NCBI RefSeq assembly: GCF_009208075.1
Contig: NZ_WFKJ01000001.1
Span: 78,730-142,729 of the forward strand
Origin: Poseidonibacter ostreae
Lineage (GTDB): Bacteria; Campylobacterota; Campylobacteria; Campylobacterales; Arcobacteraceae
Reading direction: 5' to 3'
Length of the DNA: 64,000 nucleotides
Shown: piece by piece, positions 1 to 8,177 of the stretch
Layout: each line of letters begins with the position of its first letter
How positions within the stretch are numbered: the stretch's first letter is position 1
Made by a program: the position numbers and the translations under genes
The notes under the pieces: generated by a model
Told to the model about the DNA's origin: nothing
Seen by the model: the letters and a program-made list of their open reading frames with translations, nothing else
Databases searched by the model: none

Positions 1-345
1 AAAGCTCACTCAAAAATAGGTGCAGCCATACTATCAAACTCAAAAAAACCTTTAATTCAAATGGCTTGTGAAATTGCAGGAGGTCATCATGAAAAATGGG
101 ATGGTTCTGGATATCCAAGAGGTTTAAAAAAAGAAGAAATACCATTAAGTGCTCGAATTGTTGCAATTGCAGATGTTTTTGATGCCCTATTTTCTAAAAG
201 AGTTTATAAAGAAAAATGGAATTTAACTGAGATTGAAAACTTTTTTAAAGAAAATAGTAGTTTTCATTTTGATCCTAAACTTTGTGATTTATTTTTACAA
301 AACATCGATCAATTTAGAAACATATATAATGAAAACCCAAACTAA
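1..345 (+). CDS. HD-GYP domain protein, 3' fragment (5' end outside window)
   Basis: The frame is open from the first base, so this is the last 114 codons of a longer gene cut by the window edge. The fragment shows the second half of an HD-GYP phosphodiesterase domain: HSKIGAAIL near the edge, then HHEKWDGSGYPRGL, IPLSARIVAIADVFDAL and RVYK. These are hallmark stretches of the family, which typically hydrolyses cyclic di-GMP. The upstream HD dyad and any sensory or receiver domain lie outside the window, so activity and input signal cannot be judged. It converges with the LytTR regulator, with 8 bases between the stop codons. Confidence 0.85.
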   Translation, partial: KAHSKIGAAILSNSKKPLIQMACEIAGGHHEKWDGSGYPRGLKKEEIPLSARIVAIADVFDALFSKRVYKEKWNLTEIENFFKENSSFHFDPKLCDLFLQNIDQFRNIYNENPN

Positions 346-355
346 ATTAGGTTTT
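332..355. terminator. Possible weak hairpin between convergent genes
   Basis: Arms AAAACC (332-337) and GGTTTT (350-355) flank a loop that itself contains CTAAATTAG. The hairpin spans the stop codons of the HD-GYP gene and the LytTR gene. The stem is short, so this is a weak call. Confidence 0.3.
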
Positions 356-1067
356 ATAAGATTCTTTTTTCAAGATATTCTCTAAACTCTTTAGCTCCAT
401 CTTTTGAGCTTGTTACAACATCATCAATTCCTTCAAATGATATCTCTAATTTGGATTGTTCCATACTTTGCATAGATTTGATTTTATCTACATTTACAAT
501 ACAAGACCTATGAATTCTAAAGAAGTTTTTTCCCTTCAGTAGTTTTTCCATATCACCTATTTTTTTTCTTACATAAGCATCTGTATGTTTAATTTTAATA
601 ATAACTTCATCCAAATCTGCTTTAATATAAAAAATATCTTCTATATCAATCAAATAGAGTTTATTCCCTCTTTTTGCCATAATTCTTTTTGAACTATCAA
701 TATCTTCTTTAATCATATATTTTTCAATCTTCTCTAAAGATTTTTTTATACTTTCATTCGATATAGGTTTTAATAAGTAATCAACACCACCACTTTGGAA
801 AGCTTCTAAGGCATGTTCAGAGTATGCTGTTTGAAAGATTATAAAAGTCTTAGGGTTAATATCTAAGATAGCTTGAGCAAGCTCTAAACCACTCATATTT
901 GGCATAGATATATCTAAAAATGCGATATCAAACTTCTCTTTTGATACAAGTTTTATAGCATCAATTGGATTATTACACTCTTGTATATCTGTAACACCCT
1001 CTTCTTCTAAAAGTCTTTTTAATCTACTAAGTGCCAGTTTTTCATCATCTACTATAAGTGTTTTCAA
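354..1067 (-). CDS. LytTR-family response regulator
   Basis: A two-domain response regulator of 237 aa. The receiver domain (about 1-120) has the acidic pair D7-D8, the phospho-acceptor Asp52 in FLDISMP and the conserved Lys in LLKPIS. A LytTR DNA-binding domain (about 130-235) follows, with the typical FYIKADLDEV and FFRIHRSCIVNVDKI stretches. This domain type binds promoters of target genes as a beta-strand DNA binder. Its start overlaps the stop of the histidine kinase by 4 bases, so the two are translationally coupled and almost certainly cognate. It is the last gene of a five-gene run that begins with a TudS-like protein and a photolyase. Targets are unknown. Confidence 0.92.
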   Translation of the reverse strand: MKTLIVDDEKLALSRLKRLLEEEGVTDIQECNNPIDAIKLVSKEKFDIAFLDISMPNMSGLELAQAILDINPKTFIIFQTAYSEHALEAFQSGGVDYLLKPISNESIKKSLEKIEKYMIKEDIDSSKRIMAKRGNKLYLIDIEDIFYIKADLDEVIIKIKHTDAYVRKKIGDMEKLLKGKNFFRIHRSCIVNVDKIKSMQSMEQSKLEISFEGIDDVVTSSKDGAKEFREYLEKRIL

Positions 1068-2059
1068 TTTTTACCTTTTAATTCTATTATAAAATACATT
1101 TTATCATTCTCTTTCTTATAAGTTAAGTTTCCAATATTTAAAAGTTCTAATCGATTTTTTAGATTACTTAAACCTGTTCCAAAACTTACATTTTCACTTA
1201 GTCTTCCATCATTAGAAACAATAATATTATCATCTTTAATTGTAATATCTATATTTAACTCTTTTGAATTAAATCCATGTTTAATAGCATTTTCTACAAG
1301 AAGTTGAATTGAAAACTTTGGTATTTCTATTTTTTTAAAATCTTTTGAAATATTTGTTTGAAGTTTAATATTATCATCAAATCTAATATTTTCTATTTTT
1401 AAATAAGTTTCAACCATCTTTATTTCACTTTCAAGTTCAATCAGTGAATCCCTAGTAATTGCATTTCTTAAAAACTTCGATAAATCTAAAGTTGCCTTCT
1501 CTGCTTTTTTTTGATCTAAATATATAAGTTCTGAAATAGAATTCAAAGCATTAAACAAAAAATGAGGATTCAATTCATTTTCTAAGGCTTTTATTTTAGA
1601 ATCAAGAACTTCACTTTTTATAGATTCATTCTTATATTTCATTGAAATAAATTGATGTAGAATTAAACCAATTAAAAAAGTAAAAAAACCAATCACAATA
1701 CTAATATAAATCCAAATAGGTTTTAAAAAACTTATAATTGGAAAATCAGTAAATGAAAAAAGAGCATAAGAAACTACAAAGCCTAAAAAGCCAGAAAGAA
1801 AAGAGAATATAAAACTAATTAAATACCAAAACTTTTCATTTATTCTAGGAAGAATTAAATCATTTGATATAGATATAAAAACAAAAGCACTTAAAGAAAT
1901 AGATACAGCACTAGTTGTACCAAAAAGTATAGTTGAGAATTCTTTTAAATTAGCATTTATTAAAAATAAGAAAAATGAAATAAAGAAACCAAAAAAGGCT
2001 CCAATTATAATAATATACACCCAATCAAGTCTTGATATTTTAAGCTCTACATTAGACAT
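1064..2059 (-). CDS. LytS-type sensor histidine kinase
   Basis: 331 aa. About four hydrophobic segments lie in residues 13-138 with no large extracytoplasmic loop, so sensing is probably within the membrane. A His_kinase (PF06580)-type transmitter follows: NPHFLFNALNSI carries the phosphorylated His166, VENAIKHGF is the N box, and GTGLSNLKNRL is the glycine-rich ATP-lid region. This architecture pairs with LytTR regulators, and one lies directly downstream with a 4-base overlap. The start overlaps the end of the flavoprotein gene by 8 bases. The membrane part does not obviously match the 5TM-LYT sensor type, so the signal is unknown. Confidence 0.9.
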   Translation of the reverse strand: MSNVELKISRLDWVYIIIIGAFFGFFISFFLFLINANLKEFSTILFGTTSAVSISLSAFVFISISNDLILPRINEKFWYLISFIFSFLSGFLGFVVSYALFSFTDFPIISFLKPIWIYISIVIGFFTFLIGLILHQFISMKYKNESIKSEVLDSKIKALENELNPHFLFNALNSISELIYLDQKKAEKATLDLSKFLRNAITRDSLIELESEIKMVETYLKIENIRFDDNIKLQTNISKDFKKIEIPKFSIQLLVENAIKHGFNSKELNIDITIKDDNIIVSNDGRLSENVSFGTGLSNLKNRLELLNIGNLTYKKENDKMYFIIELKGKN

Positions 2060-3467
2060 TTAACTCCTTATTTAAAACCTCTACACCAATAGCAACACCT
2101 GGCCATCCTTGACCTGCAAATATTGTATCACCAACATTGAATAATCCTTCAAAAGGAGTTCTACAACTAGGCGTTTGTAAAATATTTTTAAATGTTATTG
2201 CTTTTCCGCCACAATTGTATCTATTTATATACTTTTTAAAAGTATTAGAAGTAGCGCTATGAATATCTATTATATCTTCTTTTTTCAAGCTTTCAAAGTT
2301 TTCTAAAAAATTGTTTATTATAAAATTTTGAGTTATTTCTTTTTGTTTTTTATACTCTTCTTTTGAAAGACTTTTCCAAAAAACTGCTTTTGTATGAGTT
2401 GAAATTGTGACACTGTAGCCATTTTTTGAAAGTTTCTCATCATCTTTTGAAGAAAATGATATAAAAAAAGATTGAGATATAGCATTTGGAATATTTTTAT
2501 CTAATATAATTTGATAATGATGTAAAAAGTCTTCTTTTGAATCAAGTGTTAAATTTATTACAAAAGCACTTTGATCTGAGAAAGAAAAGCTATCATAATA
2601 TTTTTTAATTTTCACATCATCAAAAAGTGAAGCACTATCATAAATAGATGAGTTTAAAATAACTTGTTTTGCTTTATACTCATTTTTTGAAGAAATTACT
2701 CTATAAAACTCTTTTTCTTTTATAATTTTTAAAATTTGTTCTTTTTTATGTACATTTATATCTTTTAATAAACCATCAAACAAACTTCCCATTCCATTAT
2801 TTACATAAAAAACATCATGAAAAGGATAAGACAATCCTAAAGCAAGTGATAGCAAAGGAATATCTTTTGAGGTAGTTTGTATAGTAATAAGCAATTGTGA
2901 GTCTATAAAGGCTCTATATTCATCACTAATACCATATAAAGTTTCATCTATGAAGCTATTTGCACTTTTTAATACATCTAGTTTAAAAACTTTTAATATT
3001 TCTATTACGGCATTTGCAGTTTTAAAATATGAAGAAAAGTTGTATTTAGCGTAATGTAGTTTTTGTAAACTCCAAAACTTCTCATCTAAAGTTTTAATAG
3101 TATTCCAAAATATTCTATTATTTTTATGAGGATAAACCCTGTCCATATTATCAATAAAAGTATCAAAATCTTTTACTCTATCAACAGCTTTTTTATTTTG
3201 AATAACTCTAATAGCAACTTCACTTTTTTTAATATCTGGAGTATAATTTGCTTTATCAAAAATCTTTTTTATAGGATGATTCTGTTCATATCCAACAAAT
3301 GTTGTAGCTCCTGAATTATAATAGTTTCCTTTTCTTTTAAAAGTACTTCCACATCCTCCAAGATTAGAATCTTTTTCAAATAGTATTAGGTTTTTATCAC
3401 TATTGAGTGCAGAGATTAAAGAACCTCCCATTCCTGAACCTATTACAGCTATATCAAAATTGTTCAT
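2052..3467 (-). CDS. FAD-dependent oxidoreductase, carotenoid desaturase/isomerase-like
   Basis: 471 aa. An N-terminal Rossmann motif IGSGMGGSLISAL (from residue 9) and ADP-contacting LFEKDSNLGGCGST indicate FAD binding. The C-terminal GLFNVGDTIFAGQGWPGVAIG is the closing FAD motif of the phytoene desaturase/CrtISO/retinol saturase group. This superfamily performs redox or isomerisation chemistry on polyenes, but the substrate here cannot be told. I see no carotenoid synthase in the window. The start overlaps the photolyase stop by 14 bases and its end overlaps the kinase start by 8, placing it inside the photolyase operon. A role in a photoprotective pigment or quinone pathway is inference only. 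Confidence 0.8.
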   Translation of the reverse strand: MNNFDIAVIGSGMGGSLISALNSDKNLILFEKDSNLGGCGSTFKRKGNYYNSGATTFVGYEQNHPIKKIFDKANYTPDIKKSEVAIRVIQNKKAVDRVKDFDTFIDNMDRVYPHKNNRIFWNTIKTLDEKFWSLQKLHYAKYNFSSYFKTANAVIEILKVFKLDVLKSANSFIDETLYGISDEYRAFIDSQLLITIQTTSKDIPLLSLALGLSYPFHDVFYVNNGMGSLFDGLLKDINVHKKEQILKIIKEKEFYRVISSKNEYKAKQVILNSSIYDSASLFDDVKIKKYYDSFSFSDQSAFVINLTLDSKEDFLHHYQIILDKNIPNAISQSFFISFSSKDDEKLSKNGYSVTISTHTKAVFWKSLSKEEYKKQKEITQNFIINNFLENFESLKKEDIIDIHSATSNTFKKYINRYNCGGKAITFKNILQTPSCRTPFEGLFNVGDTIFAGQGWPGVAIGVEVLNKELNV

Positions 3468-4800
3468 TCTTAGCTTCTTTAAACTTATCTATTGCTCTTT
3501 GTCTTGATAGTTTTATATCTACAATTGCTTTTGGATATTCAACAAATAAGTTTGATTGTAAAGCATTTTCAATATGAAATAATTTTGGCTCTATATTTTC
3601 AAACTCTTTAAATACACTTTTAATAAATATGCCATCTTTATCAAACTTTTGTGATTGAGTATAAGGATTAAAAACTCTAAAATATGGAGCAGCATCAGCA
3701 CCAGTACTTGAACTCCATTGCCATGAACCTACATTTGAACTAGCTTCATAATCTAGTAGTTTTTTTGCAAAATATTCTTCACCTTTTTTCCAATCTACAA
3801 ATAAGTTTTTTGTCAAAAATGATGCAACTACCATTCGTAAACGATTATGCATAAGTCCAGTATTATTTAAGTGTATCATTGCAGCATCAATAATTGGAAC
3901 ACCAGTTTTACCTTCACACCACTTTATAAAATCCTCTTCATTTTCATTCCACTTAATTTCAAGTTTATTAAGATTATCAAATTCAGAATGTGGAAAATGA
4001 AATAGAATATAGTTATAAAACTCTCGCCAAAAAATCTCTCTTATAAAAAATTCGCAATCAGCAGAACCAAAAGATTTAAAGTAGTTAAAAACTTGTTTTG
4101 GTGAAATTAAACCAAATCTTAAATGAACTGATATTTTAGAGCTTGCATCTATATAAAAAAAATCTCTTTCTTCTTGATACTTATTTACTTTTGCTCTAAA
4201 CTCTTCTAAAAGTTCAATTGCATCTTTAGATAAAAACTCTGGCAACTCTTGGGATTCAAATCCCATTTGCTCTAAAGTAGGTATAAAAGAGTAATCAAAC
4301 TCTATTTTTTCTAGATTTTTATTAAAAGAATACTCTTCAATGTTATACGATTGTGTGATTATATTTAAAGATTTATAAAATGGTGTAAATACTTTATATG
4401 GAGTATTGTCTTTTTTCAAATGTGAATTTGGATTTAAAATAAAAGAATCAATAAACCTTTTTATAGGAAGTATAGACTCAATTTCTTCATCTCTATTTTT
4501 TGCATAAGAGTCAAAATCAACTGAGCATAATACCTCATCAAAACCATCTTTTTTTAAGTTTGTGAAAACATTTTTTGGTTCATCAAAAAATATAGCTAAA
4601 TCAAGATTTAATCCCTGTAGTTTTTTCTTTAGTTCTAAAACAGATTTATAAATAAAAGTAACTCTTTTATCATTTTTATCAAGTTTTTTTAAGATATTTT
4701 TATCAAAAATAAAAATTGGCAATACATTTTTGCTAGCATTTGCTAAAAGTGCACTATCTTCTACTCTTAAATCTCTTCTAAACCAAAGAACTTGTCTCAT
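3454..4800 (-). CDS. phrB: Deoxyribodipyrimidine photolyase (class I CPD type)
   Basis: 448 aa, close to the usual photolyase length. The N-terminal antenna-binding Rossmann domain opens with VLWFRRDLRVEDSALL. The C-terminal FAD domain has REIFWREFYNYIL, TGVPIIDAAM, MHNRLRMVVASFLTKNL, YEASSNVGSWQWSSSTGAD and YFRVFNPYTQ, the hallmark chain of light-dependent cyclobutane dimer photolyases with the Trp-rich electron path. It repairs UV-induced pyrimidine dimers using blue light. Upstream is the DUF523/DUF1722 gene (4-base overlap), matching the ybgA-phr pairing known from Escherichia coli. A cryptochrome role cannot be excluded, but the residues favour CPD repair. Confidence 0.94.
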   Translation of the reverse strand: MRQVLWFRRDLRVEDSALLANASKNVLPIFIFDKNILKKLDKNDKRVTFIYKSVLELKKKLQGLNLDLAIFFDEPKNVFTNLKKDGFDEVLCSVDFDSYAKNRDEEIESILPIKRFIDSFILNPNSHLKKDNTPYKVFTPFYKSLNIITQSYNIEEYSFNKNLEKIEFDYSFIPTLEQMGFESQELPEFLSKDAIELLEEFRAKVNKYQEERDFFYIDASSKISVHLRFGLISPKQVFNYFKSFGSADCEFFIREIFWREFYNYILFHFPHSEFDNLNKLEIKWNENEEDFIKWCEGKTGVPIIDAAMIHLNNTGLMHNRLRMVVASFLTKNLFVDWKKGEEYFAKKLLDYEASSNVGSWQWSSSTGADAAPYFRVFNPYTQSQKFDKDGIFIKSVFKEFENIEPKLFHIENALQSNLFVEYPKAIVDIKLSRQRAIDKFKEAKNEQF

Positions 4801-5753
4801 CGATACGCCTCTACTTTTGATCTTAAAGCTAATTCTTTAGGATAAGGGTTTAAAAACTTTTGTGTTTTTAAGTACTCGATATTAAATCTTTTAATATAAA
4901 GATTAAGTATTTTTATAACAGCAATTAGAGGAATCACTTCATTTTTAAACTCTTCTAATGTATCTAATATCTCTGTTTTTTCATCTTTTGATATATCTTT
5001 TTTAAAGTACCCATATAAGTGAAGTAATACATTGTAAGTATTTGAAATACTTCCTTTTAAGCTAATAGCATTTAAAAATGCATGCTTATAATCTTCTAAA
5101 ACAATTTTGATATCTTTTTTATCATGGTTTGCTACAATTTGTCCTAATTCTTTATATGACTGATGTGATTTTGCATAAATCATATATTTGTATGAAGTGT
5201 GGAACTCTACTAAGTCTTTTGCAGATGGATTATTTTTTAAAAATTCAAAAATATTTTTGTATGAAAATATTTGCATTAAGAAGTTTTCTCTAAGCCAAGC
5301 ATCGCCTAGTCTTCCCTCTTCTTCTAAAGGCAATAAAGGATATTTATCTTTTAATTCTTTAGCAAATACACCTATTCCATTTTTTTCACTCATTGCATTT
5401 TTTTTAGATGCATAAACTTTTACACGCTCTAAACCACAAGTAGGAGACTTTGATTTTAAAATAAAACCACATAAATCATCATCTTGAATCTGGTTTGCAA
5501 GCTGTTTTGAAATATCTACTAATTTAGAAGTTACATCAACATTCTCTGTAGATGTTTTTACTCTTATATCCTCATCTTCAGTTCTAACTAACCTAATAGC
5601 TTCTCTTGGTGTTGTAAAAATCATCTTTTCTGGACAATAAGGTACAAACTCAAAATAATCACCTAACATATCAGTAATAAACCTATCTCTTGAATGACCA
5701 CCATCATAACGACAATTTGTTCCTAGTAAACAAGAAGAAATCCCTAATTTCAT
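4797..5753 (-). CDS. DUF523 (TudS-like desulfidase) fused to DUF1722
   Basis: 318 aa, two domains. Residues about 1-145 are DUF523, with SSCLLGTNCRYDGGHSRD, a YCPEK cysteine and KSKSPTCGLERVKVY. The cysteines of this family hold an Fe-S cluster in TudS, a thiouracil desulfidase. Residues about 155-315 are DUF1722 (FHTSYKYMIYAKSHQSYKELG, LHLYGYFKK), of unknown biochemical role. The fused DUF523-DUF1722 form is the YbgA type encoded beside phr in enterobacteria, and here too it precedes the photolyase with a 4-base overlap. Removing sulfur from thiolated or photodamaged bases would fit the neighbourhood but is inference. It is the first gene of the operon. Confidence 0.85.
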   Translation of the reverse strand: MKLGISSCLLGTNCRYDGGHSRDRFITDMLGDYFEFVPYCPEKMIFTTPREAIRLVRTEDEDIRVKTSTENVDVTSKLVDISKQLANQIQDDDLCGFILKSKSPTCGLERVKVYASKKNAMSEKNGIGVFAKELKDKYPLLPLEEEGRLGDAWLRENFLMQIFSYKNIFEFLKNNPSAKDLVEFHTSYKYMIYAKSHQSYKELGQIVANHDKKDIKIVLEDYKHAFLNAISLKGSISNTYNVLLHLYGYFKKDISKDEKTEILDTLEEFKNEVIPLIAVIKILNLYIKRFNIEYLKTQKFLNPYPKELALRSKVEAYR

Positions 5754-5831
5754 ATCAAATCCTTTTGTGAATTATATTACATTAGTATATTCTTTAGTAG
5801 CTAAAAAATGTTAGTTTATAAATATCTATAT

Positions 5832-6599
5832 TTAAATAATCTTTTCTTGCCCAATTCTATAAAGTGCAAAATCATATTTGATTGGGTCAGAAAAATCAAA
5901 CTCTTTTAATTTTTCTGTTATTAACAATGCTGATTTTAAATCATAAGTTTTTCTACTTAATAATCCTAGTTTTTGAGATACTTTAAAAGTATGAGTATCT
6001 AAAGGTAAAATCAAATCTTTTTTATCAATTCCATTCCATAAGCCTAAATCAAGCTCATCAGACCTTACCATCCAACGTAAGAACATATTCCATCTTTTAT
6101 ATGGTGCATTTCCAATCTCTTTTATATTTCCCTCTTTATCTCTTTTAAGAGGACTTGAAACTAAAAAAGTAAAACCTTGTGATTTGTAGTTTGCAACTTG
6201 ATGTATTTTACTTATAACAAAATCTAATCCCTCTAGTGTTGAATTATTTTTAGAATATCCTTCTAAAAAAAGTTCATTTAAACTATAAGATTGTTTTAGT
6301 TTTTTAAATGTTTTGAATACTACTTTTATATCTTCACTTGTTTGAAATCTATAATAAAAAGAGTCTAACTCTTTATCTATTTTTTCATCACTTGCATTAA
6401 GAAGTGAAAAATCTAAAGTATCTAAAAACTTCACTATCATAGAAGCTTTTCCATAAGCAAAAAGTGCACATAAAAGTATTACATATTCATCTTTGTATCT
6501 ACTTGCAACTAAAAGTGGGTCTGGTTTATCGTATGATAATTCATAGTGCTTATTTCGTGAAGAAACTTCGTCATTTAAAAGTTTTTTTATCTTATTCAT
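5832..6599 (-). CDS. TIGR02757 family protein (DUF2400)
   Basis: 255 aa, near the family norm. The C-terminal half carries the recognisable chain APYKRWNMFLRWMVR, DLGLWNGI, LPLDTHTFKVSQKLGLL and DPIKYDFALYRIGQ. The KRxxxFLRWMVR...PLDTHxF pattern resembles a helix-hairpin-helix glycosylase fold without the Fe-S loop, so a DNA-related role is often assumed, but no activity is established that I know of. It is monocistronic: a 78-base gap separates it from the DUF523 start and it diverges from the SDR gene. The start ATG at 6599 leaves a 57-base divergent promoter region. Confidence 0.82.
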   Translation of the reverse strand: MNKIKKLLNDEVSSRNKHYELSYDKPDPLLVASRYKDEYVILLCALFAYGKASMIVKFLDTLDFSLLNASDEKIDKELDSFYYRFQTSEDIKVVFKTFKKLKQSYSLNELFLEGYSKNNSTLEGLDFVISKIHQVANYKSQGFTFLVSSPLKRDKEGNIKEIGNAPYKRWNMFLRWMVRSDELDLGLWNGIDKKDLILPLDTHTFKVSQKLGLLSRKTYDLKSALLITEKLKEFDFSDPIKYDFALYRIGQEKII

Positions 6600-6620
6600 T
6601 AAGTATCCAATATTTGATTT

Positions 6621-6628
6621 GCTATAAT
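6621..6628 (+). promoter_or_regulatory. -10 element of the SDR gene
   Basis: GCTATAAT matches the GnTAnAAT extended -10 common in Campylobacterota. It lies 28 bases before the ATG at 6657. Confidence 0.6.
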
Positions 6629-6656
6629 ACCGATAATTAAAGAAAAAGAGTGTTAA

Positions 6657-7478
6657 ATGAATAATATATTAATTACAGGATGTTCTACAGGTATTGGATT
6701 AGAAGCAGCATTGGTTCTTAAGAACAATGGTTTTAAAGTCTATGCAAGTGCTAGAAAAGAAGAAGATGTAAAAAAACTTGAAAACCTTGGCTTTGAGGCA
6801 TTTAAAATAGATGTTACAAATAAAGAAGAAATTACAAATGCTTTTACTACTATTTTACAAAATGATAAAAAATTAGACGCAGTATTTAACAATGCAGGAT
6901 TTGGGCAACCAGGTGCAATTGAAGATATTACAACTGAGGTTTTAAAAGAGCAATTTGAAACAAACTTTTTTGGACTACATGAAGTTACTATTCAAGCTAT
7001 GAAAATATTTAGAAAACAAGGCTTTGGAAAAATAATCCAACATAGTTCAGTTTTAGGAATAATATCACTGAAATTTAGAGGTGCTTATAATGCAAGTAAA
7101 TATGCGATTGAGGGATTAAATGATACATTAAGACAAGAAGTAATGGGTTCAAATATATTTATTAGTACTATAAACACAGGACCAGTAACTTCAGAGTTTA
7201 GAGCAAATGCTTTAAAAAACTTTGATAAAAATGTAGATATAGAAAATAGCTATTTTAACAAAGTATATAAAGAAGAATTAAAAAAAAGATTAGAATCAAA
7301 AGAAGATAATACTCCATTTACACTTCCAGCATCTTCTGTTGCAAATGTGGTATTTGATATTATGAATACTAAGAAACCAAAGCCTAGATATTATGTGACA
7401 AAAGCAACTTATCTTTTAGGCTTCTTTAAAAGAATCCTATCCACTTCACTTATGGATAAACTTCTTAATAAAATGTAA
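6657..7478 (+). CDS. SDR family NAD(P)-dependent oxidoreductase
   Basis: 273 aa classical short-chain dehydrogenase. The cofactor motif is TGCSTGIG (about 7-14), with NNAGFGQPG as the NAG motif, a catalytic Ser in the SSVLG region and the YNASK active-site Tyr/Lys. The Arg in SARKEED after the second beta strand suggests NADP(H). The substrate is unknown. Similar proteins are annotated as retinol or 3-ketosteroid dehydrogenase-like without proof. It is transcribed alone from the short region facing the TIGR02757 gene and ends in a shared terminator with the convergent lipoprotein gene. Confidence 0.88.
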   Translation: MNNILITGCSTGIGLEAALVLKNNGFKVYASARKEEDVKKLENLGFEAFKIDVTNKEEITNAFTTILQNDKKLDAVFNNAGFGQPGAIEDITTEVLKEQFETNFFGLHEVTIQAMKIFRKQGFGKIIQHSSVLGIISLKFRGAYNASKYAIEGLNDTLRQEVMGSNIFISTINTGPVTSEFRANALKNFDKNVDIENSYFNKVYKEELKKRLESKEDNTPFTLPASSVANVVFDIMNTKKPKPRYYVTKATYLLGFFKRILSTSLMDKLLNKM

Positions 7479-7497
7479 GAAAAGCTTAGCTTTTCTT
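7477..7497. terminator. Bidirectional terminator
   Basis: Perfect 10-base arms AAGAAAAGCT (7477-7486) and AGCTTTTCTT (7488-7497) cover the stop codons of both convergent genes. Reads of T/A on either side suit a factor-independent terminator used in both directions. Confidence 0.65.
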
Positions 7498-8121
7498 CAT
7501 ATTTATAATCAATTCTTGAATTGATTTTTGTACAGATGTTTTTAAAGCATCTTCAAGCAGTACTTTATTATTTAGTAAATCATCTTCTCTGTAATACTTA
7601 GAATCATTTACAACTCTATCACTATAGATTACAACACCATTTTTATTTACTATTTCTAAGTCTAGAAAAACTTTTAAGTATGCATTTGAAGTTAATATTG
7701 CTCTATCAATTACATATTTAGGTACAAATAAATGAACTTGATAATCTGCTCCAAAAGCTACATACTTATTTTTATAATATGCATCATTCCTCATAGCATT
7801 TGAAAACTCATTTTTTACTATATCTTGTAAAGATACATTATGAACAGCAATACTTTTTTCTAAATCTAAGGCTTCGTCATTTACTATATCAGGTCTTAAA
7901 ACTGTATTCATACTAACACCCACATGTCTAGAAAGACTTCCCCCTACTCCTAATCCAATTGAAAAAGGGCTAGGTACAGTTTTTGGAGCTGACAGAATTA
8001 CTACCTTCTTATATAAAGAAAAAGTATTCATTTGTTCATTTATTTTTACTTGATTTTTTGAAGAACAAGCTGTGAAAAGTAGTATTATTGAAAGAAGTAA
8101 AATATTTGATATATATTTCAT
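7486..8121 (-). CDS. Putative lipoprotein of unknown function
   Basis: 211 aa. The N terminus is a lipoprotein signal: hydrophobic LLLSIILLFTAC with the lipobox Cys at residue 19, followed by SSKN. The mature part is predicted soluble, with a glycine-rich SIGLGVGGSLSRHVGVSM stretch and alternating beta patterns in the second half (YLKVFLDLEIVNKNGVVIYSD). I do not recognise a family with confidence; it resembles outer-membrane-associated lipoproteins of unknown role. The 56-base gap to the permease gene upstream suggests its own promoter or weak coupling. Confidence 0.7.
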   Translation of the reverse strand: MKYISNILLLSIILLFTACSSKNQVKINEQMNTFSLYKKVVILSAPKTVPSPFSIGLGVGGSLSRHVGVSMNTVLRPDIVNDEALDLEKSIAVHNVSLQDIVKNEFSNAMRNDAYYKNKYVAFGADYQVHLFVPKYVIDRAILTSNAYLKVFLDLEIVNKNGVVIYSDRVVNDSKYYREDDLLNNKVLLEDALKTSVQKSIQELIINMKKS

Positions 8122-8177
8122 GATAAGTTTCCTAGTTATTTTTAATACATATTAACATAAGAAATTAAAAATTTTAA

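Noticed and set aside
901..920. TAGATATATCTA palindrome
   Set aside because: It lies inside the LytTR coding sequence and encodes conserved receiver-domain residues, so it is not treated as an operator.
3126..3314. Plus-strand ORF inside the flavoprotein gene
   Set aside because: No family resemblance, no ribosome site, and a fully overlapping gene with strong homology features.
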